Assembly (NCBI GenBank): GCA_903813345.2
Contig: CAIIXF020000001.1
Location: 29,689,915 to 29,749,914 of the forward strand
Length of the DNA stretch: 60,000 nucleotides
Source of the DNA: Owenia fusiformis
Lineage: Eukaryota > Annelida > Polychaeta > Sabellida > Oweniidae
Reading direction: 5' to 3'
The notes below the pieces were generated by a model, which had not been told where the DNA came from, searched no databases, and saw nothing but the letters and a program-made list of their open reading frames with translations. Made by a program: the position numbers and the translations under genes. Positions 24,846 through 36,317 of the stretch are shown here, piece by piece. The number at the start of each line of letters is the position of its first letter. Positions within the stretch are counted from its first letter, which is position 1.

Positions 24846-24998
24846 TGCAGGCCTGTAGCCAGAGGGGGGGGTTCCTTTTCAAGTGATACTGACATTTGCC
24901 ATTTATGCCTTATGGACCAAAGTTATCAAAAGTGAACCCCCTGGAATTTTTTAAAAAGTGAATCCCCCTTAGCAAATCCTGGCAACGGGGATTCATCG
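24846..24998 (+). repeat. Dispersed repeat family A, copy
   Basis: It runs from AGGCCTGTAGCCAG through a G run, CCAAAGTTATCAAAAGTGAA and AAAAAGTGAATCCCCCTT, to a decayed right end near CTGGCAACGGGG. It is collinear with 20475-20634. Confidence 0.6.
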
Positions 24999-27900
24999 GG
25001 GGTACAAAGCACTCATTGCCATTTTGGCTTTAGTTTCGTTTTATTATATCTGGCCAAGATAAAACAGAGAGGGGTAGGGCAAACATGCTTTATCTACACC
25101 AACAAAAATAAGATTGTTCTTCGAATATTTATGTGAACATTTATTGTGAGTGTAAAGTGTTTTTGACTTAAGTTCCTGTCATTGTAAATTTCTCAGAATT
25201 TTAACTATACTTTTGGTTTCTTTTTGTATCCCGAAAATGTGCTTTAATACATTATGCACATTGATACTTATTGCATCTGTTTTCTACAATTAACAGACAA
25301 TTACTGTTGGAAAGTGCTATGGTATACCATAATTACACATATTGCACTTCAACAATGAATTCAATGAAATATGCTTGGATTAATATATTTTACAATATAA
25401 CTTTGCATAGTATGTTATTATACATCTCCATTCTTAACGGACAACATTCTCTGTTTGAAATTGCCATGGTATACCATGATGATTGTTTATGGGTTTGCTT
25501 TATATCCCAGACAAGGTGACAGACCAGTACCTTATTTGAATAATTCCTCCTATAATTCTTGACACTTTCTCTTAAAATTGATTGTTGATTAATTGGAATG
25601 GTTCTTAGACAACATGTAACGACTGAGTCTTGGGGGTGTTTTCAAAGTGTAATTTGAGACCATCTTGTGTTGTCTAAATGGCCATTAAAACCAGGAAATG
25701 TAAAGAAATGCTGGGCCAGTTAAAAGTCTGTTCTACAAGAGTTCAGTCATAAATCTCCAGGAGGTTAACCCTTTCATTTCTGCATTACATGAATCATTTT
25801 GTTAATTTATACACATATCACCACCAATTAAATTATGTAATAACTACTGAATATTTTGTGAAAATTACTCTGAAAAAGATATTTTGAGTTTTATATTCCT
25901 GATGATATTTTGTTTTAAGGGCTCTGCTGTACCATGAGAATGAAGAAGTAAAAAGAGATTAAGTTTCAGTTTTTGGCGAAGGGTTACATACTTTCAGAAC
26001 AGGGTCAGTGTAGAATGGAATTTTCATTGACTGATGACATATAGATTATAGATATTCCTAACTGATTTGTGATTTGAATTTATATGATCTAGAATTTATC
26101 TAAATACTGACTGTAGTGTATTTAGCCAATATACATGTACATCTATTAGCCTAACTACATGTACCAAACTAATGGTCAGCTATTAATCTAGAAATATCCT
26201 CAAGAGGAGTCTACTTTAAAAGAAGAAGAAGAAGAAGGAGATGTCAAAATGTTGAAAAATAAAACAAATGTGTTCATGACCATGGCCTATTGAAGTAGAT
26301 GTTTGTTTTGACCAGAGAGACTTTTTTACTTTGATCGGGAGAGATCAACAAACACCAAAAACCAAACCTCAATGAAACCTGTACTCTAAACTCCTCAGGT
26401 CTCATTGCCAGAAAAGAAACTATTAAAGGTCACACATTTCAATCAAGAGAAGTATAAACCTTTTGGCTGGTGGAAGGCGGGGGGGGGGGTTATCCAGAAC
26501 TGGGGAGAAGGTATAAAAAATGCTTCAAATGTAATACACTATTAAACATACAGACCACCCCTCAGCAAAATATATTAAACAAGCTCATTTGATGTCTAAT
26601 GTCAAAATGACTCTTAGAGTGGCCTGTACCTTTCGTATGGAATGAAAAATCATGAGGTGTGGCTTACTTCATTTTTAACCTATATATGAGTAAGAATCAC
26701 CAAGAAGAACTGTTATGTGATCTTTGACACAGGAGATTAGCACTTCTACCACATCCTTGTTCTTCAGCTATTTCTTGGAATACACAAAATGTTCTAATGC
26801 TTTTTATGATACTTTTCAAAAGTAGATAAAGCATGTTTGCTCCATCTTGACCCTGGCCTAGGGCATAATTATTGGATGAGAGGGACTACTTTTCAACCTA
26901 TTTGTTGGTGAAGTATGTCTTGATCCACAAAATTTGGAGTTGATATTTCAAATAAAATAGCCAATTTTAATTAGCAAGATTAATCAGTTTAACTTATATC
27001 ATCTTTTTACACTTTGAACTGTTTCTATTACACCAACATCTGTTTTGCTGAGACATAAAGTATTGAATTTTTGTTAAGGGACAAAAACAGCACCTTAAAG
27101 TTGAACTTGAAAATATTGAATCACCTGTCTGAATTTTGAAGTTCTTTGTTTGGTTGTTTTTTGTATATGAAGCAGAGTACACAATGAGTTGCTGCTTTTT
27201 AGTACAACAGCGGATCAATATTCATATACCACAGTGATATTCCTTGATTTCAGATCATATAAGCAATCTTACTTTATTTACACAATCATCTAGGAATATA
27301 TTTAATTGTTTGTTATTGCTACTGATTAACATTGTGTCATTTTTAAGCTAATATAGAGTTAAAAGTGCAATCAATAATATCAGTAAACCTATGATGGTAT
27401 CACCTAATTAATAGCATATGAAGGGTATCAGGTATGAATGTCAGTTACACAATAAATTAGCTGCCTCTATGGACTCTGTCAAGATACCCTGGATTATGGG
27501 ACTACTATGGGCAGACCCATTGATTTTGATTACCCTGCTTTGATTGTCTGTTGAAACAACCCTCAAGGCGAAAGTAAGCCACATTTTATTTTATATCATC
27601 TCTGTTGAAGGACAAGCTATTATATTGATAAGTTAGTTCATTTTTATCAAGTATATGATCTAACTTTTTGTCATTTCCACTGAAACCGATTTGCAGCTGT
27701 ATTCAAATAATGTGACGCATGAGGCTATACTTATTTAAATGTCGCGTGTGACCTTACCTTATTGTATAAATACAAAACTTATCAGAATAAAGTATGAATA
27801 AATTTAACTGAGAGTTTCATTGTTGCAAATCATGCAATATTGAAACAAGAGCCAAAATCTTGAGTTTTATTCTAATCAAAAGAAACATAAAGGTCTTTTT

Positions 27901-29110
27901 AAATTAATGTTGAGTATCAATGTAGATTTTTGGCACACTTAAAAAACGGATATAAAGAAATTCGCGTGCCAGCTGGTGAATTTTCTTTTTGAGTTTGTTT
28001 TGAATACTTAAAAAGGAAGAATTATTTTGGAGGAAATCCAAGTGTTTTGTTGTCAAGGCCAATTGAAACATCTGCTGAAGCCCAGATAGTATTTTTCACC
28101 TGTTTGATAATTTACTAAATAAAACAACAAAATATAGAGATGTTAAGTTGTTCAGAGAGGGTTGACGCGTGCAAAAGTGCAACAGGTAGAAAGTAGTTCT
28201 TACTTTAGTATATGTCCACTTTGTTGTTAACTTTTTATTATGAAATGATAGATGTTTGATGCAAATAGGGACTGGGTATATTTTTCATATTGTTAGTCTT
28301 ATGCCTTATGATGTCCTTAAAGTGTCAATACTACAATGTTGGTCACCAAAGATTAAACCTTTATTGAAAGACCTAATCAAGTCCTATTGTTATCAACCCC
28401 CTCCCCACATAAGACTCATACCTCCTACACAAGGATGGGATACATATGTCATTACATAGGCATAAGGAAAAGTAGTAGTGAGCGAGTATTTATATTTGTT
28501 TGCATTACTCCTGGATCCAAATATTGGCATTGAAAAAGATACATCGCGATAGCCTTTGTCTTTATCCTTCCAAAGTAAACCTGATTTGCTGCCTGGTTCA
28601 AGGTGCTTGTGGGCGCTTGTGTGACTCAATGGGGTCGCTAGCCGAGGAATCGATTGTGTTTAATTCCGGAGTTTGGTTGTTCTGTTGATTATTTGCGATA
28701 TTTTGGCAATAATATACCCAAAAGTTATTCTCAAGATATATTCATGGTATGTGAGATATGATATGAGCAATAACAATACGACATCATTGGGGTAGAAACC
28801 TATGGCATAATGCATCTTTAAGTTAACAACCAAAGTAAAAAGAATATTTTTTCTCATTCTTGCTCTTGAAGTTTTGACAGTTCATGACAGTATATCCATA
28901 GACAGACTGAGATGGGTAAATACACTTTTATAAAAGATTAATAAATATGTCTAGGGCCAGGTCTAAATTGATGTTGCTTGATACAATATATAAGGTGATT
29001 CAACCGTTGGACGGACTTGTTTTTATGAAATAAAAGTTTTTAGTTTCATTCAACTCGGGGATGTTCTCCTGCTTTGTTATAGGTTAGATACACATCCTTC
29101 CTATTAGCAC
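24999..29110. other. Intergenic DNA upstream of MYC
   Basis: No gene was seen. A short AAG repeat lies at about 26222-26238 and a G run at 26478-26490. A 19-bp stretch at 25079-25097 recurs inverted at 26822-26840. The block at 28500-28690 is less AT-rich and could hold an upstream exon or control element, but nothing proves it. Confidence 0.35.
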
Positions 29111-29119
29111 TTAGTGACT

Positions 29120-29429
29120 GGTTACTCCAACAGAACTGAATGAATGAGTGAGTGAGTGAAACACTCCTATGATGATTTCACGTTGTCTGATTGGTTGCAT
29201 GCCTTTCTGTGCTCCTCCCACTTTTTTCCCGCCAATGTCTGGCCTATTCACTGCCTCCAGACTCATATTCCACATTCCCTCCACCTTAGCATAATTTTCA
29301 TGATTTTCCGTTGTAAAACAGGATAAACATCGCATTTGAGAAGATCTTATTGTCATTGAGAAGCATAGAAAGTGTTTTTCTTATGCGTAAAATACTTTCA
29401 GAGATATTGCCACTAATGTGAGTCAATCA
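29120..29429 (+). promoter_or_regulatory. MYC: Putative MYC promoter region with E2F site
   Basis: TTTTTTCCCGCCAAT at 29222-29236 contains a consensus E2F element (TTTCCCGC) fused to a CCAAT box. An inverted CCAAT (ATTGG) lies at 29190-29194 and CTCCTCCCACTT just upstream of the E2F site. Vertebrate MYC promoters are known to carry a functional E2F site. No clear TATA box is seen and the start site is not determined. Confidence 0.45.
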
Positions 29430-29624
29430 CTTGACCTCTAAACATTAGCGCATTGATATATGCGCAGAGCCGGTGTGAGTAGGCCAGTTGCTTTATTAAT
29501 TCATTGGCCTCTGAACAGCGGGCTTTTCATGTTCTTCAACTTGTCGTCAAGACGTACAGTTCAGCTCTCGGATATACCCTATGAAATATTAAGTTTGGAT
29601 ATTGTCAGCGACATAACTAAGAAG
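29430..29624 (+). other. MYC: Putative MYC exon 1 (5' UTR)
   Basis: The 3' boundary is a strong donor (AAG|GTGAGT, GT at 29625). Coding exon 2 starts after TTTATTTCAG at 30019, giving a 395-bp intron. A second good donor (GTAAGT at 29775) could lengthen the exon. The 5' end is not visible. An ATG at 29460 opens 55 codons that run exactly to the donor; joined to exon 2, the next codon is TGA. If the transcript starts upstream of 29460, this is a complete upstream reading frame. There is a stop in the MYC frame in exon 2, so no N-terminal extension of Myc is possible from exon 1. Confidence 0.45.
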
Positions 29625-30058
29625 GTGAGTGTTTGCAGATTATTATGAGCGATTTTGGTCATATTTGGTTATGTACTTTCGTCAATATTTAAGAATGAAG
29701 AAGGCAATATGTTTCACTCAAATTTAAATGTGTGGATGTCTGGCATTCATTCAATCAAGAATTTGTATCTCTTGGTAAGTTCAAGGTATACTGAACTTCA
29801 ACTTCTGTGGCAGTACATGTACATTATATCAATATAACATTTTATTAATTTAGTATTGATGATCAGTTCGTGTGAAATGTAAACGTTCATGTTTTTGTAT
29901 AGCCTAGAAATTTAAAGGTCCACCCACATTGACTCGTGTGTTCATGAAAAATCACTACCAAATTGTAATAAGAATGTGAAATTATTTCAAAATCTTAACA
30001 CTTTGCCATTTTATTTCAGTGATAAGCTTGCCACCATTTGTGTTCACACAGAATCAAA

Positions 30059-30608
30059 ATGCCTGTTCGGACAGATCAACGTGACGTTGGATATGATTTC
30101 TTTCAAAACAACCATGATGAGAATTTGGAACTTTACCCCACATCTTCAGCATCACACCCAAGCGAAGATATCTGGAAAAAATTTGAGCTGATCCCAACTC
30201 CACCAAGTTCTCCTCAAAGAGAAGACTCGGATTACTGGGATGACACTGAAGCAAAACGTCATAAGCTTGTTACAAGTCTTGTTGATGGCCCATCAAATGA
30301 AGATGACTTCTTGTCTCAAAGCCTTGTATTAGGTGACTTTGAATTTGCTGGACTATCTAAGAACCTCCAGGCAAATGTTATTAAGGATTGCATGTGGACA
30401 TGTAAAGAAGACACCCCCTGCCACCCTAAAGACACTAAACTTGCGTCAAAGTTCACCATAAGAACATGTCGTAGAGATTCAGAGTCGAGCAGTATAAGTA
30501 CACGAGATGATTCAGACTGTGTCGATCCTTTGGCCGTGTTTCCATACTCTGTCAGTCGAGATATCAGCAGTAGAGACAGTTTGGGAACAGAAACACCTTC
30601 TGATTCAG
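30059..30608 (+). CDS. MYC: MYC coding exon 2 (transactivation half)
   Basis: 183 codons plus one base, running from the ATG to the donor CAG|GTAAGA. It carries Myc boxes I and II. The acceptor at 30019 leaves 39 nt of 5' UTR in this exon. The junction splits the Glu codon of SDS-E-EE, the same region where vertebrate MYC genes are interrupted. Confidence 0.93.
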
Positions 30609-33269
30609 GTAAGAGTCATCATTATCTCTTTTTGCAAAGATTAGGTTATTAAGAGATTTCGTTTAATTCTTATTAGTATTACACATGGACTTCACTGCTG
30701 AAAATATTGATGTCATTCAGTTTCAACCTTTGCAGTCTGTTCAAGGTCAGTTACCAAGTGCAAATAATGTTTAGTAATATCTATGTCTATACAGTACATG
30801 GTTTTATCTTCTTGGGGTGCAGGGTTCTAAATTCCAAGATTATCACTGCTATCTAATATAATGACTAGCTAAGGTAACCCTACTGAGATCATTGCCCATT
30901 CATAAGATTCAATTGTTTTTTGGCTTATTTCTTTTTTGTCAACCTTGAAATGAAATGCACTTTATTTACTCGAGTCTCTAGCTTACAGCTAGACGAAACT
31001 TCATTGATTTCGTATGTACTGTGCTACACGCACCTACACGCACCTAGAACTCATTTTTAATAAATTTTATAAATATTTTTAAGAATATTAATCATATTTA
31101 GGATGAAGCGTTGCTTGTCTGGATTTAGATATTTCAAAATTTCATTTCGGAGTTTGACACATGGTGAAATTTTCTCGCTGTAGCTAAAAATGGCTTCCGG
31201 TTCTGGACGTGATCGAACATTTGAAATTATTCTCGCTTAAAGAAATCAAATATAACAATAGATTCAGAGGGGGATGTGAGCTGATGTTCTTCAAATCTAT
31301 ACATAAAGGTATATTTCATATTATTATGCCATATTTACTGTGCGTGTGACACAATGATTTACAATATTTATAATACTAGGCAGCTCAATCTTCCTCCTCA
31401 AAGCCGGAATATAGAGAAGGCTTTGGACCAAAGTAACACTTTATTCATTATCAAACGACATTAGATGAATCAAATTCATAGTTCATATTCTAACTTCAAT
31501 AATTATGTTCATGATTCAGTTATGACAGTTCCCTTTTGATGACTGGCTGTATTATTGCTCCTAGGAATTCTTGTTCAGAGATAATACGTTGCATAATATA
31601 AATGATCAGGTTAATATATACCCAGGCTGGTATTACATCTAGACTGTGCAATAGGTGATTGCGAAATCCAGATAAGCTAGCCTTGTACTTGTAGCTACAC
31701 ATACTGCAGTGTAAGAGCAGCTGGCAATGATGTATTGATTATACATAGAACTGGATTCGAGCCAACATTGTGTAGATTCAGTGTGCTTCGCTTTGTACTG
31801 TTCCTCTCACTTCTTACATTGTGAACATCTTATTAGTATATAGCACTTAAAATGATAATTAGACAATGAAGCATTATATCCTGTAGAAGTACCATTTTTA
31901 GTGTGAATTAAGGTATTATCAGTTGATAATCAAAGCTTCCCTTGGCTACATCATTTATTAAATTCAATATCCAAGGATGAGGAAAATATAAACTTAATAG
32001 GTTAAAGTAACCACAGATATTTCTTTGTTAGGTTTTGATAAAAATGGATCTAACATCAACAAAAATCCTCTTTGTTTTCAAATACTATGACACATCCTGT
32101 GGTGGCAAAGTAATACTATGAGTAATACATACCTCCTTTTATGCTAATCACTACTTTTACAGGCTGATAGCCAAAGATAAAAGACCTGTTCATATGTGAT
32201 TCTCAAACATTTTTTCAAATTATTTTATCTCAAGAAATCTCGCAATTGCTTAAAAATAGACCAGAATATTTAGTTGATGAGAGACAATCCCCTTTGGGTG
32301 TGTTAACATTCATATGCAGGTCTTGTGTAAACAACAGATTGTTCAGGCAGCAAACAGTTCACATATGGCATGTTACTTTGACTCATGACTGCCTATTTTG
32401 TGTTGTGTAACCTTTTTAGTGGAAGTGACTAGCGTGTTCATTTTTAGTGTTCTTGATTTTCGGTCAGTGTTAAAACTCGGCAGATTGCACCTAATTACCT
32501 TGTTAGACATTTAAAACACGGGGACTGTCTACAGTAAATTATAACTGTTGAAGCATTTATAACAATAGTGCATTTAGACTTTGATTTTCTTGCACCTGAA
32601 CTAGATTTTCATGTCTTTGTTTTTGTATTTACAGAAGAGGAAATAGATGTAGTGACAGTTGAGAAGAAGATTCTACCTCCAGTAAAGAAACGCACACACC
32701 CATCCCCGGAGGCTATTAAACAGGCTTTAGCGGAACATAGAGAGATGCACAACTATACACGCCCCTGTCCCCCCTCTCAGTCGCACATGAAAGTCAGCCA
32801 AGGAAGGATAACAATAAATGGAGTAAAACGCCCCTACTCTTCTGTATCGAACTCTCAATCAAATAAAAAGTTGAAGAGAGACAATATTAACATCAGTGAC
32901 TTGAAAAGTGCTGTGAAAAGATTACATGGTGGCTACAACAGCAATAGCAGTAGTCGATCAAGTAGCAGAGCTAGCTCAGACAGTGAGGACTGTGAGCGCA
33001 GATCGCAACATAATGTTCTTGAGCGCAAGAGGCGCAACGATTTAAAATCCAGTTTTCTAGGACTCCGTGATATGATTCCTAATCTGACTCAAAGTGAGCG
33101 TGCACCAAAAGTGATCATATTAAAAAAGGCTGCAGAGTATGTATCTGGCCTTGCTAGGACTGAGTCTAGATTGAAGGCTGAACTGAGGAGTGAAGAATCA
33201 CGTAAAGATCAGTTACTGAAAAGGTTACAGTTTTTAAAAAGGAACTCTAATAGCTCTTGGGATTATTAA
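30059..33269 (+). CDS. MYC: Myc bHLH-leucine zipper transcription factor
   Basis: The gene encodes 394 residues from two coding exons (30059-30608 and 32635-33269). Myc pairs with Max through its bHLH-Zip and binds CACGTG E-boxes to drive growth, ribosome and cell-cycle genes in the nucleus. The ATG at 30059 has A at -3 and gives an MP start with a following YDF, as in other Myc proteins. Myc box I is at residues 36-54 (IWKKFELIPTPPSSPQ), with the TPPSSP phosphodegron at 48-53, equivalent to human T58/S62. A Myc box II core, DCMW, is at 110-113. The VDPLAVFPY segment follows at about 155-163, and the acidic EEEIDVVTVEK at 184-194. The basic region has the E-box contacting H309, E313 and R317. 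The zipper leucines are 356, 363, 377 and 384, with Glu at 370. The protein is slightly shorter than vertebrate c-Myc (about 440), mostly in the central region. TRIT1 follows on the same strand. Confidence 0.97.
30609..32634 (+). other. MYC: MYC intron 2
   Basis: A 2.03-kb intron with GTAAGA donor and TTTACAG acceptor. It holds a small CTACACGCAC duplication at about 31023-31042. No repeat element or nested exon was recognised. Confidence 0.8.
32635..33269 (+). CDS. MYC: MYC coding exon 3 (acidic region, bHLH-Zip)
   Basis: 211 codons including the shared Glu, then TAA at 33267. It encodes the EEIDVV acidic stretch, KKR and KRPYSS-type basic patches, a serine-rich linker (residues about 288-302), the basic region from 304, the two helices and the zipper. 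The upstream frame before 32635 is intronic. Confidence 0.95.
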
Positions 33270-34475
33270 ATATAACGTGTAGTACTATTATCTTATTATT
33301 ATTATTAGTGATGGTGGTGGGAGATACTGTTTCAGCACTGATGTTTATAAGAACTAGGCAGTCATATGTAAACATTTTAAGACCTGGTTGCTTAGTACAT
33401 ATTTTTTGTACATTATCTAGATGTTGAAATTAGTCATGTTCATCAATTGTGTTCATTGTAATAGTTAAGTTAACATCAAAAGTATGTTCTTTTTTGCGCC
33501 AAAATTAGGCATTGTGGGTATCCATGAGCTTGGTTAGAGAAACTGTGTTCACATTTAGCTTGTCCGGGAGATCTGAAGTAAGATGTTACTTTGGTTAAAT
33601 GGATTAGATGTTTTAAAAGTTAAGACTATGTGTTCATAATCATATTAACCTAATGGTACTGCAAGCCAGTTATTTCTTGTGTTCAAGTAAAATACATATT
33701 TGTCATGTATTGATGCAATTCTCATACCTTGTGTACTACATTTTTAGTACTTTGTATTTTTTGTACAGCACATCTTTGTAAATATATACAGCTACAGATA
33801 TACATTTATTTTATTTTTCATACTAACCATTGTAAATTGAAAATCTTAAAACTTGAAAGTTTTTTGAGGTTTGTACATATGTATCATAGCTATTACTTTT
33901 GTAAAGTAAAATTATATAAAATATATTCTATATATACAGTATAGTTTGAAGAGGAGATTAATTTGCCTCCATAGACTGGTAAAAGGATAGTCATATTTAG
34001 TTTATATACGATATTGTAATGATTACTCCAGTGGAGTTACCACTCAGACATAATCAAGGAGAGTTAAGATTAATTAAGGACAGTAGCCTAGATTAGATAA
34101 GTAAAATAAGAACTGTAGCTATAATCAATGTCTCGACAAACATGCCTAGGTAGGCAAAGTTCTTTTCATCTTTTTTATTATTATTAATTTTTGCATTTTG
34201 CAATTTTCTTTTATATTATATTCTCTTTTGTCACATAAGGTGTTGAAGTGTTATATTTCACTGCATCTCATAGACCTGATTATTTAGTTTGTAAATCACT
34301 GTGTAACAACACTAATCAAGGAAGGATTATATAGCTTAACGTATGCTTGAATTGGGGATTCTATTACAATATATTCAGTTATTGCATACTCTTTTTTATA
34401 TAACTTGATAAAATTCTATCTTGTACAAGTGAGGAAAGTAAAGGCCAATAAAATAAAGAAATTTCTACATCTTAA
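33270..34475 (+). other. MYC: MYC 3' UTR
   Basis: About 1.2 kb of AT-rich sequence between the stop and the poly(A) signals. A Pumilio-type TGTAAATA lies at 33777-33784, soon followed by ATTTATTTTATTTTT, which resembles an AU-rich instability element. Both would fit a short-lived MYC mRNA; function is inferred. Confidence 0.6.
34447..34457 (+). terminator. MYC: MYC polyadenylation signals
   Basis: Two overlapping AATAAA hexamers (34447 and 34452) are the best 3' end signal downstream of the MYC stop. Cleavage is expected about 10-25 nt on. Confidence 0.6.
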
Positions 34476-35442
34476 AATCTAGAAATCTTCATGTTTGTAT
34501 TTATTTTGACTGACCTTTAAAATTTAAAGGGCTATGGGAATTTAAATGTCTATTGTGTTGATCTACCCATGTTTAACCAAAAGCATAGGTTTACTAGTGT
34601 TTGGCGGGAAATTCTGAATAGAAAGCAAATAAGCTTATATACAGCCAAAGGAATGTAGCATATAACTTAACACATAGACTTGATAAGTACTGAAGTTGAT
34701 CTCTTTGCTGACTTAGTGATCTCAATTGAATTTATCATATACTTATGAATGAAATCTAGATACGACATGCATATCGCGAATAATACACTAAGTAAGTACT
34801 CGTTTGAGAGTCTAGAAAGGTTACAGTATTAGTCTTTGACGTGACCTTGACAAACAACTTCATTTAAGATTGTTTTTGCGTTAAGGACTTCTCAGAAACT
34901 AAACTATTGCAATTTATACTTTCTGAAGAGTTCCAATCGCATTCATTTAGAGTACTCCACTATTAAAACAAAACCACTTTGACCATAAACCTGATAAAAT
35001 GTCAAATGGATAGTCTCCCATCCCATGATATCAATGATAAGCCTCAAGGAGATGCAGTACATTTTGTCTGTAACCCTCCAGCTCCTTATCACCAAATATT
35101 AGCGGTTATGAAAATAATGACTGGAATCCATGTGTAATAACACTATCATTCAAACATATTGCTATCTTATTCAATGTGGGAGGGACTGCTTGGTATACAA
35201 AGTTGACAAGTTGTTCAACAGTATACCAACAGATTTCATAATTCTTAGAGCTCTATAGAAATTTGAATTCCATTGTGAAAAGAGTTTGACTGGACAACCC
35301 CTTTAATATAAACTGATGTTTTATGTCTCGTTGAAATAAAGATAATACAGCTGAGCAAAAGTACAGCAGTTACTTTTCATCATTTGAGGAAAAGAATACG
35401 ATACAAGATAGCATATGACATAAAAACTCCACACATGACTGT
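34476..35442. other. MYC-TRIT1 intergenic DNA
   Basis: No gene was seen. GGACAACCCCTTTAA at 35292-35306 looks like one end of a TTAA-type MITE, but I could not find its partner. Confidence 0.35.
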
Positions 35443-35736
35443 TTAACCCAATACATTCTTAAGTAGCCAAGAACAGGGAACCAACCCTAATGTCTGACAT
35501 CTGATCCTCAGTTGAACGACTTGAGACCAGCAATCAGCTGTTTTTTGACAAAACTCAATCTGTGGTTTTGATGGAGCTTTACTTCTGCTTCGTTTGTCAT
35601 ATCTATTTGCCATGTTTGCATCTGGTCCCAATGAAGGAAACATTCCTGCCTCTCGCAACAACTCCAAGTATTTATCCAAATCATCTTCCATCACTTGTGA
35701 AGAAGCTATCCATTGAACAAGTTTGTTCTTATTGTC
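35443..35736 (-). CDS. Possible minus-strand terminal exon, unknown protein
   Basis: On the minus strand a good acceptor (CATCCCACATTTTAG) is followed by an open frame of 97 codons to TAA. The sequence looks protein-like: a helical, charged start (LVQWIASSQ, MEDDLDKYLELLREAG), then a basic patch (YDKRSRSKAPSKP), then a C-terminal part with several Cys and Trp. I do not recognise a family. Upstream exons would have to lie to the right, under the TRIT1 promoter or its introns; none was identified. It may be the last exon of a divergent neighbour, a degraded gene fragment, or chance. Confidence 0.35.
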   Translation of the reverse strand, partial: DNKNKLVQWIASSQVMEDDLDKYLELLREAGMFPSLGPDANMANRYDKRSRSKAPSKPQIEFCQKTADCWSQVVQLRIRCQTLGLVPCSWLLKNVLG

Positions 35737-35756
35737 CTAAAATGTGGGATGAATAC

Positions 35757-35883
35757 TAGGGATCGTGTCCAATTATCAAGAGTAATGGAATAACAAAGTT
35801 AGTTCCACTAGGAGGGGGGGGGGTTGATTATGTTTTTTTATGTTTTATTGTTTTTCCATCTTGATAATTTGACACAATCCCTA
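35757..35883. mobile_element. Small MITE upstream of TRIT1
   Basis: Inverted ends of about 25 bp: TAGGGATCGTGTCCAATTAT at the left, and a right end reading TTTGACACAATCCCTA. A G run lies in the loop at about 35812-35823. It occupies the TRIT1 upstream region. Confidence 0.65.
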
Positions 35884-36179
35884 TATTGAAAATCTCGGTG
35901 TCATTAAAATAAAAATTTATCATGATTATCTCTGAAAACTGTCATAATGTGATATATTTTCACTATGTTCACTTAGGTTTTCAAATATGAAGAATGCAGA
36001 TATGGTACAAAAGACATAATATGTAAAACATTTTTATTGTTTCTCCTGGCATTGGCTGATTGAAAATCACAATACATTTCCAAAGAATCAAACCCTGTAT
36101 AGACTGTTGGTCAAGATCATATTAGCACAGTTCGGCAATTCAGTAATATAGGTGGCAGCACTTTACGGATAGTACTCTC

Positions 36180-36317
36180 ATGATTTTTTTCAACAAAATT
36201 TTCTCAAAAATGCCTCTAGTTGTCGTATTGGGGGCAACAGGAGCTGGAAAATCCAAACTAGCTCTGGAGATCGCAACAAAGTTTAATGGGGAAATCATAA
36301 GTGCAGATTCTATGCAG
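36180..36317 (+). CDS. TRIT1: TRIT1 exon 1 (P-loop)
   Basis: 46 codons from ATG 36180, ending phase 0 at CAG|GTATAA. A second in-frame ATG at 36210 (AAAATGCC) starts right before the conserved [10 protein letters not shown]. The ten residues between ([10 protein letters not shown]) are hydrophobic and basic, without acidic residues, so they could be a minimal mitochondrial presequence. An upstream in-frame stop lies at 36144. An inverted CCAAT (ATTGG) lies at 36051-36055. Confidence 0.9.

Noticed and set aside
31735-31790. B-box-like GGATTCGAGCC in MYC intron 2
   Set aside because: No convincing A box at the right distance and no cloverleaf, so neither a tRNA nor a SINE can be supported.
32568-32634. 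N-terminal extension of MYC exon 3 frame
   Set aside because: It is pyrimidine-rich intron sequence ending in an acceptor; splicing at 32635 gives the conserved SDSEEEIDVV junction.
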